Positions 43,415-55,886 of a stretch of DNA of 64,000 nt are shown here, in pieces. The translations under genes were made by a program, and so were the position numbers. The stretch is taken from contig CM062289.1 in NCBI GenBank assembly GCA_031216915.1, positions 23,145,533 to 23,209,532 on the forward strand, given 5' to 3'. Positions within the stretch are counted from its first letter, which is position 1. Each line of letters opens with the position of its first letter. Origin of the DNA: Pictodentalium vernedei. Its lineage: Eukaryota; Mollusca; Scaphopoda; Dentaliida; Dentaliidae. A model generated the notes under the pieces. That model was not told the origin of the DNA, did not search any database, and saw only the letters and a list, made by a program, of their open reading frames with translations.

Positions 43415-44607
43415 GCACCTAAGCAACAGGACATGGACAGATTGTGGTCTTGTGAAAATTCAGGACAACTACCAAGGCCCTTAAAGGTTCACAAAACTGA
43501 AAAGAAAATCAGTCACTTCTTTCATGAAAATCAACACTTCAACTGCTATAAAGCCTTAACAAGGCCTTATAAATAGCGAACGAAGGAAAATTTGAAAATT
43601 TAGAAACTTTCGCTATTGAAAGATTGGTTCGATTCGGTTTTTCGGTATAACCATGATATCGGTATCTGTTCGACTTTTCGGTGAATTGCCCATCTCCATT
43701 CCGCCACCAGGGTCATAAAGTGCTAAGCTAACCTACCAAACCAAGTGGTGTCAGACAAACCTGCATATCGCTTTTTTTTAATCTCGGAGGATAAACAGTA
43801 GTGGTACTCACTCTCAGTAATTTTCGTACGAGATAAAGCTTCCAAGTCGATTAAAATAATTATATTTCGGGCACATAATAAAGAACAAACATGACTCGAC
43901 CGGGATCGTTTCAAGTAATAATTGAACATTTGTCTGCAGTCAGATTTTCGTCAACTCCACTCAATAGATTAATAGCTGCGAAATTAGCCTGCGTTGAAAG
44001 GGAACGGTCGTGCGAGGAACCTTATTAATCAATTTAAAAGATATTTTCAATAGCCAAAGTCTCCCTGAAAAAGCTGTTAATTAATGGAGCTGAGAACCCA
44101 CTCTGCTTTCTGTCGAAAGAATTCTTGTGAGTACTTTGCCGAGATAAATTACATTTAATCTTTCTGTGTATTATTCTAATGATATCGAGCAGATTGGTTA
44201 GGGATATTAACCCAAAACGTCATCTGTTTTGTCAACACAATGAAAAGTGATTGTATGTCTTTACATGCTAAGCCGTAAAATAAATGCACCACGCGTTTCA
44301 TCAATGTTACAATCGTGTGTGAGGCTTTTGTAAATTGGAAACTGACCCGCACTCATCACACCTGCAGTTCTGGACATCCTGAACGATATCATTCAAACCC
44401 CACACAGGTTTTTTAAATGAAAAATTACTTTCTGGTACACAAGATATGCGAGGAACTCGGAGATTCTACAAAATGGTGCGGGTCGTTGGATAACCGGATC
44501 AAGTAGCGCTTCCGCACTGGAAACGGTCACAGGGCAACTCGGGTGGATGCCAGTTAAAGGTAGAATAGATATGGGGACAAGTATGCTACCCGATACACGG
44601 TAAACGT
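43415..44607. other. No gene seen
   Basis: AT-rich, with two short minus-strand open frames that lack recognisable motifs. Confidence 0.35.
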
Positions 44608-44611
44608 TTAA

Positions 44612-44866
44612 CCCTTTACCCAACGTAACGGTCAAAACCGGCCAGCGTTATTCACAAAAATCGCCAATTAATTTTCATTATTTTTTTCATTTTTTTTGTC
44701 TTAAAAACATAGGTTATGACCCCTCTTTGGAACGAGCTCGTCGAGCTCGTTCCAATGGGGGGGGGGGGGGCATAACCTATGTTTTTGAGACAGAAAGTGA
44801 AAAAAATTAGTTATTCAATTATTTTGTGTAGAAGATTGTCGTCTGCTTTTCATGTTAGGTAAAGGG
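44612..44866. mobile_element. piggyBac-like MITE, family 1, copy 8
   Basis: TTAA at 44608-44611 and 44867-44870. Ends CCCTTTACCCAACGTAACGG / CATGTTAGGTAAAGGG. Core CATAGGTTATGACCCCTCTT with GAGCTCGTCGAGCTC; one arm has been changed by a run of G. Confidence 0.88.
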
Positions 44867-44963
44867 TTAACTATGTATGAAACTCTAACATTCAGAGAAG
44901 ATGGATAAGGCAGGCGAGGTATTACTCAATAGAGATTGAATATCTAGAGGGGGGGGGGCAAAG

Positions 44964-45486
44964 ATGGGGAGTAACTTTATCAGTGGAAGGGTGCTTGAGG
45001 ATTACAATAGAAACTTGGGAGCTGGTATTGGGACCAATACTTCTTTGGACGGGTTGTACAATAAAGACGTCCCAACTTTTGAGGAGAACCTAGATGGATC
45101 CTATGGGTGGGGGTGGGGACCTAGACGGATCTTATGGGAGGGGGGTGTTTAAAGTGAGGTCCAAGTCACTAAAGTTGTTGGAGAGAGTTGGAAAAGGCGA
45201 GGAAAAAGCGTGTTAAATGTGCAACATAGGAGTAACGGAGATCCCGAAGCATTTCATTTTAGAATGCACCCAAATATTTGGGGGTAGAGCAAAATCTTAT
45301 AGCTTACTGTCGGATCCACAGACACTTTATTGTTATTGAATGTAACTCATCGGAATTATGAAACAGTTTTTGTCTAAATGCTGGGAAATTAGGAGGGAGA
45401 GGCGGAGGAATAACACGCGGGGGACTGGACTGATGTAGGCCTCCACATCAGAGGACCGCGACAAATCAGCAGAAGGCCACAAAATT
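44964..45486 (+). pseudogene. LINE ORF2 C-terminus, family B copy 2 (decayed)
   Basis: Frameshifted coding resembles 29282-29615: MCNIGVTEIPKHFILEC (C-H-C knuckle remnant), then CWEIRRERRRNN. The 3' UTR GGACCGCGACAAATCAGCAG matches the 29.6-kb copy. Upstream, an open frame from 44964 (MGSNFISGRVLEDYN) probably belongs to the same LINE. Confidence 0.65.
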
Positions 45487-45832
45487 AATATGAATTATAT
45501 TAATTAATTATGTTAGTATCACCTATACTACCTTGATGATTAGCTTAGTGTGAAGTACAATTCAAAAAAAAAAAGTTTGTTGATAATTTTCAAAAGACGT
45601 TCACCAGACAAAATGTATATTACCTCAACACTCCGGTACGCAAAACATTGCGCAAAGGAAACTCAGGCGCCGATGAGTAGACGACGTAAAGAGTATCAAA
45701 ACAGAATTGCTGCATCGATTAATCGTGATACGTTTGAATCGCGATACATTGCTCATGATTCAATACATATCGATGTTCACTATGTATCGCGATGTGATTA
45801 ATATAAATAATATGAGGTAAAATACTTTTTAA

Positions 45833-46044
45833 CCTTTTGAACACTGGTGGTATATTCCATGCCAGTTCAATGTTAGCAATTGGGAGAGTCCATGTTCATT
45901 ATTTGGGGTAGAACAATTAATATTTTCAACGTGCAGCCTCGGGGCTGGTCTACCCAACACTTTAACTTATGAGCTATCCTACTTTATGGAAGTATGACTT
46001 ATAATGTTCCCTGGACGAAAAACCGGCCTTTACGTTTCAAAGAG
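45833..46044. mobile_element. piggyBac-like MITE, family 2, copy 3
   Basis: TTAA at 45829-45832 and 46045-46048, ends CCTTTTGAACACTGG and TTACGTTTCAAAGAG. The right arm of the CGTGCAGCC palindrome is missing. Confidence 0.7.
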
Positions 46045-46149
46045 TTAAGAATTTGAAAGCTGGTGTAGTGAAACCATGTAGTGTTTTTTATTGTTGTTGT
46101 TTTTTTTGCGTACCAGTATTGAAAGTGATAAATATGCCATCAATACATA

Positions 46150-46375
46150 AATACAGGATTATTCAACCACCGAGCAACGGCAAGCAACTGTCAGACCCCC
46201 CAACATACTAACTTCACACAAGCAGGGTTAGCATTGGTTGAAGACAGGTGCACCATCAACGTGTAGAACGCCTTAGTACAGAGCGCCGTCACGCCCCACG
46301 TGGGCAATCGGGATTGAGTGTCTTGGCCAAGGACACAACGCAGTCACCCCTGGTGGGGATCGAACCGAAGCTGCG
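46150..46375 (-). mobile_element. tRNA-headed SINE, partial
   Basis: Minus-strand body with TTGTGTCCTTGGCCAAGACA, GCACCTGTCTTCAACC and AACCCTGCTTGTGTGAAG. The tail and the tRNA 5' half are missing. Confidence 0.75.
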
Positions 46376-46489
46376 TGTTGAAAATCATGATTGGTATATC
46401 CTACAAATTCATTGAGCAGCTATGCACTTGATGAATTCTGGTCGTATCACGATCCTGGACCGGAAATGCGGCCATTCGGGTTCAAAGTG
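46376..46489. mobile_element. piggyBac-like MITE, family 2, right half
   Basis: GCTGCGTGTTGAAAATCATG to GGTTCAAAGTG followed by TTAA (46490-46493) is the right half of a family-2 MITE, directly abutting the SINE. Confidence 0.6.
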
Positions 46490-46493
46490 TTAA

Positions 46494-47339
46494 TGAACAA
46501 TACAAGATTTCCGATTTTGTGACAAATCGATTAAAACAAATTTAATATATACTAGGCAACTCTATAGCAAAATTATCAAACATAGCGATTTTACTTCATA
46601 AACGCTAAAGCCCCAAAATGAAATAAACGACTCGTGTTAAAAATATGGAGAATGTCAGCACTCTCAGCTTTTCATTATGTTGGGCATAGGTTGCATAACG
46701 GAGAGGAAAAGTTTCCATTCCGTAGCACAATGGTTAGGATTGCATATGAATTTTAGGAAATCCGAAAAATGCCTTCTTTTGTCTGCTAACACTACTTTTA
46801 ATTCGTTTGGGAAGTCAAAAGCGCTTTCTTGTTGTCAATTCTCCTCTCTGTCTCCATTTGCTTTGCTTTGGTGCACAAAACCTGTTGTCCGTTACTGTTA
46901 CTATTTACAACTACAGTGTACGCAATATCGAGGTTCATAAGTATGTATGATGTTAGTCGATACGAGATTTCTGTAGTATGTTTACTTATCGAAAATAAAA
47001 ATCCTTGAAATGCACCTCAAGAAAATCACATCACGTAAAATCGTTATCCTTAGTTAATTCAATCATTCACAGTTTCAAAATCATGAAACATCGAAAATTG
47101 ATCATTGTTGCATAAGATCTGATTTAATGTTAGGACAGAGTGAATTGCTCAAAGTTCTTAGCTTGAGCATTTATTTAGCACATATTCAATTCCCAGAATA
47201 ATACCAAACAATAATAACCTGATAATTCTATCATAAATGTGTTTCTATCATAAATGTGTTGACATTTCAGTTACTAGAATCAATGTTATGCCCCCTTTCA
47301 TGGCTTCATTTTCAAAATCATTCTCGGTAGTGAATTTCC
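46494..47339. other. No gene seen
   Basis: One open frame (46677-46940) without recognisable motif. AT-rich. Confidence 0.35.
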
Positions 47340-47700
47340 AACTACGAGGAGGGACCGGGAGACCTCACAAACGACTCTTCGACTCATTTCAGAAAAAAGG
47401 GATTCCATAGCCACGGGCGTTTTCCAAAAAGGGATTCTCAAAAAGGGATTCCGTAAGTAGGATTCTTATCCGTTTCCGTGACATGGGGTTCCGTGTTTTA
47501 ACATTTTTACCCTCTAATGTTAATGGCGGGATTATCGGGTTTATTTTGGGTAATTAGATTTACTCCTATTGAATCGAACTTACCCCCGATGCCCCTTCGG
47601 TACTATAGCACTACGTGCTACTATTAAAATCTACGGTATGTCGGTCCTAAAAAGGATTCTAGGGGAATCCGTATCAAATAAAGTCGGTTTTGGTGATTTG
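47340..47700 (-). mobile_element. Partial copy of the 37-bp-TIR element family
   Basis: AAGGGATTCCATAGCCACGG and GGATTCCGTGTTTTAAC-type sequence match 16820-16870 in reverse orientation and the 17860 region. The promoter cluster and long inverted ends are not present here. Confidence 0.5.
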
Positions 47701-48489
47701 AGGACCGGTGGGGCCTGGTGGGACCTAGGAGGCTAATTGTCCTAAAAACCCATGGTTTCTACAACCGGGTATCCAAATCTCTTACTACTTCCCTTCCTCT
47801 GTCCCCTGCGGGGTCCCAGTGAGATCCCCCGCCCCCCCCCCCCCCCCAATGGGGCCCGATCCATCGCTCGCCTACTACTCACGATGCTCACACTGTTGAT
47901 ATAGTGAATAAAAAAGAAGTTACAGAACATCAAAAGATGATGAAGGCGCCGTTTTCTTATTTTTAAATGAGTTTGAATGGTGAATGATAATCAAAATGTT
48001 CAAAATGTTGGAAACAATGTGGAAAGTCAGCTTATGTATTTTTATACTTTTTTCAGGAAAATGCCTGAAGTTTGTGAAATCGATGATACAACTTCCCTAA
48101 CATTTAAAAATTGCTGTTTTATATGAAATTCCCAAACCCTTAGTGTTAAATTTATTGACAACTTTAAGGGGAGCTAACTTTCCCGTAAATCTCTTCCAGT
48201 GACGAAAATTGTCAGTAATGTGTCCAGATTGTGGGCTAAGAGACGCTCCTTAGTATGAAAATGTGTCAGTGTTTTACTATTTCATTAATATTTTTTATTA
48301 CAAGCCTGTTCTATGAATTCACCCATGTACATCAACACTAAACCAAGCGGAAAATGAAAATATGTTCCGCACATATGTGCGGAACGGAAAATTGACGGAC
48401 TATTTTTAAATAGAAGCGAAAATTCACTAGAATTTTCTACAAATCGTTCAACGCAATTACAATTTGAATCGCTAGCGATATCGGAAAAT
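47701..48489. other. No gene seen
   Basis: Contains C and G runs near 47830-47850. At 48355-48385 there is a small palindrome CCGCACATATGTGCGG. Confidence 0.4.
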
Positions 48490-48530
48490 CGTCCCCTGAC
48501 TTCCAATGTTGGAACTTAGGGGACGAAATA
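48490..48530. repeat. CGTCCCCTGA palindrome, short copy
   Basis: CGTCCCCTGACTTCCAATG and TTGGAACTTAGGGGACG form a hairpin. A longer copy with an extra inner arm is at 55709-55775. Confidence 0.7.
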
Positions 48531-48670
48531 GTAACACGGGTTCCCCTCACAAATTTGGTTGGCGATAAAATGTGTACTTTGTGTTGATAGTTGTCAAATG
48601 AATTGATGAGTGTCCTTCTAATAATTGTTTTTATAGACTTGAAGGCGAGTAATAAACACATAACGACATA

Positions 48671-48798
48671 CGCGTGTGCATGGGTTAATCGATATTGCAC
48701 TTGTGCCTTCGCGGAAGGATAAAACTCGAGGCCTGCGGCCTCCCGTTCTATCCTTTCGCGCTGGCACTCGTGCCACATTGATTAACCCATTCACACGT
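48671..48798. repeat. Palindrome, about 50-bp arms
   Basis: CGTGTGCATGGGTTAATCGA ... GCGGAAGGATAAAACTCGAG pairs imperfectly with CCCGTTCTATCCTTTCGCGC ... TTGATTAACCCATTCACACG. The centre is GAGGCCTGCGGCCTC. Confidence 0.75.
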
Positions 48799-50494
48799 TT
48801 GTGTTGTTCTGTATATATCTGCAAATGTAAATAATTTTCTTGTATTTGGCAAACGAATTCCAACTTTTGATGGCCAGAATGTGGTATGCATATCAAAACA
48901 GAAAGACTGGCGAATATTAGTGCATTTGCAATGCACAATAAAAATACACGGCGTGTCATGACGAAAAGGTATCGTTAGCTGTTTCAAAGGTATAGTCTAT
49001 TTACAATCAGTGCCCCCTTCCCCCACCATCCACACACACACGTATTTTCTATCGCCTTCCGTCTCACTCGTCAAGATCTGTGAATAAAGGAAATGATATT
49101 TCTGTGGGTCCATTCTATAAATTTTCTCCCATCGACCGAATAATCTAAGGTCTGGCATCTTTTGAACATTTGGGCCCCACAGTGGCAGATCCAGTATTTA
49201 AGGCTGTAATCAATCATGGGTAAGAGCGATGTTTTTTTTTGTGTGTTTTTTTTTTTTTTGGGGGGGGGGGGGTGGGCACGAGAGTGGGTACACTCTAAAA
49301 TCAGTTAGGTTAAAAATTAACCCAAATCAACTGGGTTGTGTGAATATGAACCCAATTCACTCTATATTTCGGAAAATTAGGGGTCAGTGTGGTCCTCCGA
49401 TGGATTCTTTGCACTTGACCACCAACATATTCCCACAGTTATATAAACTCAACTAGTTCGAATTTTGAATAAGGAGAAGACATTTTATAACGGCCCAGAA
49501 AACGGGAAACGCTCAATGGAGTTATATCTGTGTACACGGGGGTGGTGTTATTCACAATTACACATGGAAATCCACTACTGCTGGTAGTGGATGCGCATGT
49601 GCTATTACAGATAATATCGAGCCCACCCCACCCCCACCTCGCTACTTGTTAAAACATGTAAGTTATGAAATATGAGGCAGCGGGTGCATCCTCCCCGAAA
49701 CCGCCCATGTGCCCCAGCCCCACCCTAATCTCACCCACCCTCACACACACGATCCAACTTTATCTGCGCTCCCGTCGGCTCTATTGAGACAAAACGTTGC
49801 GCACAATTTGCCGTCGCAGCCATTCTCGCTCAGTTTGATTTTTCTACCATTGAAACAGACATAAAGAAATCAACCGAATTTAGTTCAAACAAAATGCAAA
49901 ACAATTAACATTTTATAGGATTCAACAATAGGATGAAAAAGACAATGGTGAATTGAAAAAAAACTCTCTCTATACAGAGAACAGTAATGTTGTATTGAAA
50001 ACACAGATTATTCCCCGACAATTGACTGTCAAATTTCATAAACCAAGAAAGTAATCCCTAAACTAATAACATCAGCGAAAAGCCAATTATGGGATTAGTT
50101 TCGATGTTGTTTATCCATGTTCGAAAAACTACCTCGTGCTTCGCATTCGATCCTCGAATTTTTCTAATTCCCTAACTCCTATTCAGGACACACAGATGAT
50201 GGTCGCTTCATCTTTGATTCTGGTATGTGTTGGGATGAAATCAAACATTATTGGATAAATAAGGCTCTACTTCAATATTCTGGCCAGCTGATGTCTGATC
50301 GTGAGTTTTCGCTCAGACCCTATTAACATTTACAGATTATTCAAAGTAAAATACCATTTGGAACAAATAGCGTTTCTGAGGGGAAGAGGGTGTTAGCAAG
50401 CAATACAGCCCTCAAATATATCGGTACTGGGTGCGTCTACCCTATTTGTCATTTGTTTGTTTCCATTCTTTTTTTCTGTTTATCGTAAAACTAT
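48799..50494. other. No gene seen; half palindrome at 49290-49354
   Basis: ACACTCTAAAATCAGTTAGG at 49290 begins a single-arm copy of the palindromic MITE at 20563. A T/G homopolymer run lies at 49240-49272. A weak inverted repeat around 49575 contains CCACTACTGCTGGTAGTGG. No coding signal. Confidence 0.45.
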
Positions 50495-50498
50495 TTAA

Positions 50499-50739
50499 CC
50501 CATTACCGAACACGAAAAGCAGACGACACATGCATATAAAATTTTTGAATAACTACTTTTTTTAATTTTTGGCGTCAAAACATAGCTTATGACGCTTCAT
50601 TGGAACGAGCTCAATGAGCTCGTTCCAATGCGGGGTCATAAGCTATGTTTTTGAGGCAAAAATAAAATAATAATGAAAATTGAATGGTGATTTTTGTGAA
50701 TAGCGCTGGCCGGTTTTGGCCGTTACGTTGGGCAAAGTA
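50499..50739. mobile_element. piggyBac-like MITE, family 1, copy 9
   Basis: TTAA at 50495-50498 and 50740-50743. Ends CCCATTACCGAACACGAAAA / GCCGTTACGTTGGGCAAAG, in reverse orientation to copy 1. Core CATAGCTTATGACGCTTCAT with GAGCTCAATGAGCTC. Confidence 0.85.
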
Positions 50740-50743
50740 TTAA

Positions 50744-51474
50744 ACAGTAGACAAAAACTACGCTCAACTTCGTCTTATAATGCCTCCCTGTCGTTTCCGT
50801 TTACACTTTTTGTTGCTACTTTTTCACCGTCAACTGAAAAAATTATTCATGCTTCTGAGAAGACACGCCGTTTGGTGGTCCATGTGGGGATAGATTCGCC
50901 GACTGGGGCTGCCACGAATTTGAATGGGTGCAGTACCTGACAATATAAAGATAAAATCAATTTGTTTTATCTATGTTTTGTATTAGATCGCCCACTCTCT
51001 CAAGTGTGCACCTGTGTGCGATAATATTACGATAAAATTTGCGGCACCCTACTGTTAGAATTTGCTCTAAACTGAAAAGAAGAAGGAGAAGAGCCGCGGA
51101 GCCTCTTATAAAACAGTACCATGCTTTACCATGTAATAATACTAGTATACCGGGGTAACTCGAGTCAATACCATACTGTGCCACGCTACCTTTCTGTAAG
51201 GGACATGAAGAACCTTCATTTGACGGCTAGGACCCCTCGGCGATTTTTACTATCATTCCTTATCACAATATCTGGATCCGCTCTTGTGTTGGGGTTGTGG
51301 TTTCAGGTTACAGTACGATGGAAGTCGGAAGCTCCGAAACATTGCTATTCCGGCAACTGTTACAATTAACACTCAGACGCCGAAAGTCGAGTCTTCTCGC
51401 AACGGAAGTTACATTGTCAAAGATTGAGAGTTATGGTAAAAGTGAAAACAAAATCATCTTTCGCTTCAGCGGTT
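50744..51474. other. No gene seen
   Basis: Several short open frames on both strands overlap without a recognisable domain. Confidence 0.35.
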
Positions 51475-51542
51475 CGTCGCATGAGTGCTAGAATGTTCTA
51501 TGTCCCCTATGGGACATAGAACATTCTAGCACTCAGGCGACG
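51475..51542. repeat. Near-perfect palindrome, 32-bp arms
   Basis: CGTCGCATGAGTGCTAGAAT followed by GTTCTATGTCCC is returned by GGGACATAGAAC and ATTCTAGCACTCAGGCGACG. A partial copy is at 33645-33695. Confidence 0.85.
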
Positions 51543-51989
51543 AGTTGTTTCCACTCATATGTCGTCTGCCCGAATTGAACCACTGCTAGCCATTAATGTT
51601 TTGCGTTCCTCACTCTTGAATGAATTCACTGTTGTTTTTCAAGCTTGTACGGAATAACAATATACAAAATTAGAATGATGTCATATTGACAGATACAGAT
51701 TTTTTTCCAAAATGAAGGAAAATTAAACAAATTAATAATAATTTCGAGTGTGGCAAATGAGGTTTTTATTACGACATACGATGGCGAGAATTAAGACAAT
51801 GTTTCCATGTCTATTGTCACGTTTCGTTGACGAAACGGAAGATGAGATTTTTTTCCATGTCCATTGTCACGTTTCGTCGATAAGACCGTATCTACGGCAT
51901 CCTGTTTGAACTGGCTGATATGACAATTCAGATATTTTTATTTTTCTTCTTCTTGGGGACGGGGTGTTAAAATCACCTTCGGCACCAGA

Positions 51990-52310
51990 TTCACCTCGTG
52001 TCGGAAAGTTCTACGGAGGAAGCCAGAGAGAGCCACCGAGCGCGAGCGACTGTCAGATTTCTCTGCGTACTAACTCCGCACAAGCAGGGTTAGCATTAGC
52101 TGAAGGGAAGTTGATGTGTTGTACTCTGTAGTACACAGCGCCACCGCACCCGGGATTACGAACCTTGCCCAATTTATTTATTTATTGGTGTTTAAGTTTA
52201 CATTTCTGCACAATGGCTAATCCTGACTGCAGACTTGCCCAATGTTCTCAATGCTGTTGCTCTTGGCGGGGATCGAACCGTGGGTATTCGGTTTGAAATC
52301 AAATGCCGTA
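51990..52310 (-). mobile_element. tRNA-headed SINE, diverged, with a nested insertion
   Basis: The minus-strand body (AACCCTGCTTGTGCGGAGTT, GGCTTCCTCCGTAGAAC) is interrupted at 52174. It resumes at 52234 and ends in a decayed head (GGTTCGATCCCC, CCAGTGGTTACGGC). Confidence 0.75.
52174..52233 (-). mobile_element. Tail-only SINE insertion (about 60 bp)
   Basis: Only the SINE tail is present (ATTAGCCATTGTGCAGAAAT, then (AATA)n), flanked by a 10-bp duplication CTTGCCCAAT at 52164-52173 and 52234-52243. It is an extremely 5'-truncated retrotransposition event into an older copy of its own family. Confidence 0.85.
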
Positions 52311-52508
52311 ACCACTGGGCTTCCCTCACCCCAGATAGTTCAGATGAACTGCCTGTTGTAATAATAATCAGTATGTACTGTAAACAGGAAATATCGAAAC
52401 AACATTTCAGTCTTCATTGTACGCAATATCTTATCTTAACCAAATGACCTCCCCTCCCATAGTTCACCCTGTCGGGTACCAATTTATCCATTTGCACTAC
52501 AACTTTTG

Positions 52509-52985
52509 ATTTGGCACCAAACAATCTTCGTTGGCTAGAATTATGGCACCAAACAATCTTCATTGGCTCGAATTATGGCACCAAACAATTTTCATTGGCT
52601 AGAATTATGGCACCAAAAAATCTTCATTGGCTAGAATTATGACACCAAACAGTCTTCATTGGCTAGAATTATGGCACCAAAAGATCTTCATTGGCTAGAA
52701 TTATGACACCAAACAGTCTTCATTGGTTAGAACTATGGCACCAAACAATCTTCATTGGCTAGAATTATGGCACCAAACAATCTTCATTGGCATCAAACAA
52801 TCTTCATTGGCTAGAATTATGGCACCATACAATCTTCATTGACTAGAATTATGGCACCACACAATCTTCATTGGCAAGAATTATGGCATCAAACAATCTT
52901 CATTTGCTAGAATTATGGCACCATACAATCTTCATTGACTAGAATTATGGCACCACACAATCTTCATTGGCTAGAATTATGGCAC
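52509..52985. repeat. Tandem array, 32-bp CCAAT-bearing unit
   Basis: About 15 units of ATTATGGCACCAAACAATCT then TCATTGGCTAGA. Each has TCATTGGCT, an inverted CCAAT box. Some units are shortened (GGCATCAAAC joins). Variants CCATACAATC and CCACACAATC recur as a pair. Confidence 0.95.
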
Positions 52986-53919
52986 CAAAAAGTTCCTTCA
53001 CCGACGAAAGAAAGCCACTGCAGCAGCAAAGAGTGCGATCGATGACGAAACATACAAAAAACCCAAATATTTCAGTACGTTAAGTACAAGAAAATGGGCA
53101 ACTGGCAATAAAGGCAGAAACAATAACCGATTTTCATGAAACACACTCAAACCCAGTGATTTTGTCAACAAGGTGTTAGAAAAAGTGTTTGGACAAATTT
53201 TCGACGTTAATTGTCAGTGTGTGGTAATGAGGCATTGTTTTTGTGCAGTAAAACATTGTAGAATGCGTCAGATTTTTCTGAAATTTTACTATTTTGTTGA
53301 TAAAAAAATTAGGAGATAGCTGGGGTTTCTTTGTTTTGTTGTTGTTGTTTGTTTGTTTACGTTTTTACTTCACATCAAAGTTCAGCCTATTTTTAACATA
53401 TTTCATTACAAATGCAGTCTTCTGATTCAAGTAACTCCATATTTATAAACGATACAGCTACCAAACTTAAACACTGTTTCCTGCGTATTTGAAATCGCAC
53501 ATTGTTATTTTTCATTGCAGAATTACGCACCCGATGCCAGCGATGCCAATTACCATTTTTATAAATATCTTTTTATTTTTAACCTCGTTTTTTGACCCAA
53601 CCTTTCAAACTTTTCGGACTGCAATTCCCGCAAAAAGCATATCTAAAATGTATTGCAGTTCTAAAAAATTCCCAACCTTTAAGCTGAGGTGACATCATGG
53701 GGGAAGGGGCGTCATACGGTCAAAAATTAAAGTACCTCGGATTTTTCTGAAATCTTGGTATGGCTTTGAGCACAAAAAAATTCAGAGACAGCTGTTTTTG
53801 TTTTTCCATTTGACGCTATTTTGACGTTTTTATGTTTCTTCAAAGTTCAGCCTATTTCTAACATGTTGCATTAAAAACGATTGAAAGAATATGCTTTATT
53901 GAACGGCTTATTACGTTAA

Positions 53920-54126
53920 CCCTTTATCCAATCGTAACAGCCAAAAAACGGCCAGCGCTATTCACAAAAATAACCAATTAATTTTTATTATTTTTTCATT
54001 TTTTGTCTCAAAAACATAGGTTATGACCCTATTTGGAACGAGCTCATCGAGACAAAAAATGAAAAAATTTAGTTATTCAAGAATTTTTTTGTCAAGTGTC
54101 GTCTGCTTTTCATGATAGGTGAAGGG
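53920..54126. mobile_element. piggyBac-like MITE, family 1, copy 10
   Basis: Left TTAA at 53916-53919, then CCCTTTATCCAATCGTAACA. The right end TGATAGGTGAAGGG is followed by TTCA instead of TTAA. The core has lost one arm. Confidence 0.75.
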
Positions 54127-54158
54127 TTCAAAGGCGACAGATACCTTCTCCTCGTTGT

Positions 54159-54325
54159 AAGTCACCCAGAGAAGATGGATTGACTTATTACTGGAAATTA
54201 CCTTTGTGATTTTCAAAACCGTGTAGTTAAGTCACCCAGCGAAGTTGGATTGACATATTACTGGAAATTCGCTTTGTGATTTCAAAACCGTGTAGGCAAG
54301 TCACCCAGAGAAGTTCCATTGACTT
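54159..54325. repeat. Tandem repeat, about 70 bp, 2.4 copies
   Basis: AAGTCACCCAGAGAAG(A/T)TGG, TTGACTTATTACTGGAAATT and TTTCAAAACCGTGTAG recur at 54159, 54228 and 54298. Confidence 0.85.
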
Positions 54326-54504
54326 ATTATGATCGTGTGCCCTTTTTTTTTCTTTTTTCGTTCCTTTTCGTCAGACCAAAATTTCGGGTACTTTCCCTTA
54401 ACCCACAGTCACGAAATTTGGCACACAAATAAGAAATCGCCAAGTCTCGCCAGGACAACTATTTGTTTCTACAAATTATTTCCTCGATGAGAGCGGGTTT
54501 TATC

Positions 54505-54738
54505 CCAATCCCAACGTAACGTCCAAAACCGGCCAGCGCTATTCTAAAAAATCACCAGTTAATTTTCATTATTTTTTTCATTTTTTGTCTCAAAAACATA
54601 GGTTATGACCCCTCGTTGGAACGAGCTCGTTCCAATGAGGGGTCAAAACCTATGTTTTTGAGACAAAAAAATTGAAAAAATTAGTTATGCAAGAATTTTG
54701 TTTCCAAGTGTCGTCTGCTTTTCATGTTAGGTAAAGGG
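54505..54738. mobile_element. piggyBac-like MITE, family 1, copy 11
   Basis: The left end is decayed (CCCAATCCCAACGTAACGTC). The core palindrome CATAGGTTATGACCCCTCGT with GGAACGAGCTCGTTCC is perfect, and the right end GTTAGGTAAAGGG meets TTAA at 54739-54742. Confidence 0.8.
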
Positions 54739-55886
54739 TTAATTATTTGGAATATTTTTATATCAACGCCTGTATCATGCTCCCACTTTCAATCTTTGCA
54801 TATCATATCTAAACTGAAATCGGTACCTAAAATGTGTTCACTTTCGAAAATTCTTAATTCCTTATCCAACATCATAGGAGGTCATAAGTGGAAAAAATTA
54901 AATTTTGTCCTATTTTCATGAAATTTTGGCATGTTGTAGAGTACAAAAGGTAAGAGACACATGCTTTTTGTTTTTTGAGATTCTGCCATTTTTGACTTGT
55001 TTACGTCACTTCAAATTTTAACATTTTCTTATTGAAACGCTGATAATATGACATGCAATGCACCATATTTCTTAAAGTTACAGCTTTCAAACTTGGCACA
55101 TATTTTTTTGGTTATCTGAAGCTGATCTACCCGATTTCACATTTTAGAATTTCAATAATTCTTTGGAAGGAGTAGGAGTCTAAGCGTTTTTCTTTTAGGA
55201 TTACAATTTGCAGCTCAATTTTAACTCCATCTTCCTGAAGTTTTGGAAGTGTCCAACCTTCGCAAGAAACCATAGCTATAAAAATGTATTGCCGTCCACG
55301 GAAATTCTCAGCTGTTATACCCGAACAAACGCCGAGGTGACTCCATAGGGTGGGGGTGGGGAGTGAGGGTCGGGGTCGGGTCGGGGGTGGGGGTGGGGTG
55401 CGGGCGTATGGTCAAAAATTAAAATGCGTCAGATTTTTCTGAATTTTGTTATGTTGTAGAGCTCACGAAATTAAGAGATAGTTTTTTTGTTTTTCGATTT
55501 TAAGCCATTTTAAAGTTTTTACATCACTTTGAAATTTAGTCTATTTTCTCTTTTCTTAATAAAAAAAAGCTCTACGTTCTTGTTCTCAATACAGGATAGA
55601 CTTATAAAACTTACCACGCCTATTTGTGTTCATATTAAGTTGCCAACCCTATATTTGCATTTCAATTTGATAACCCGATGCCAGCGATGCCAGTTTTACG
55701 TTTTATCGTCCCCTGAGTTCCAATGTGTCCTATGTGCCTACTGGCAGATAGGACACATTGGAACTCAGTGGACGTTATTTCTATCCCTTTTATTTTAACC
55801 TCATTTTGAGCCTCAGTCTTTCGAATTTTCCGGAATATAATCTCCGAAAAAAACCTATCTAAAATGTTGTGCCGCCCAGAAAATTC

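Noticed and set aside
49183..49200. hAT end CAGTGGCAGATCCAG
   Set aside because: No matching inverted end or 8-bp duplication found within 2 kb.
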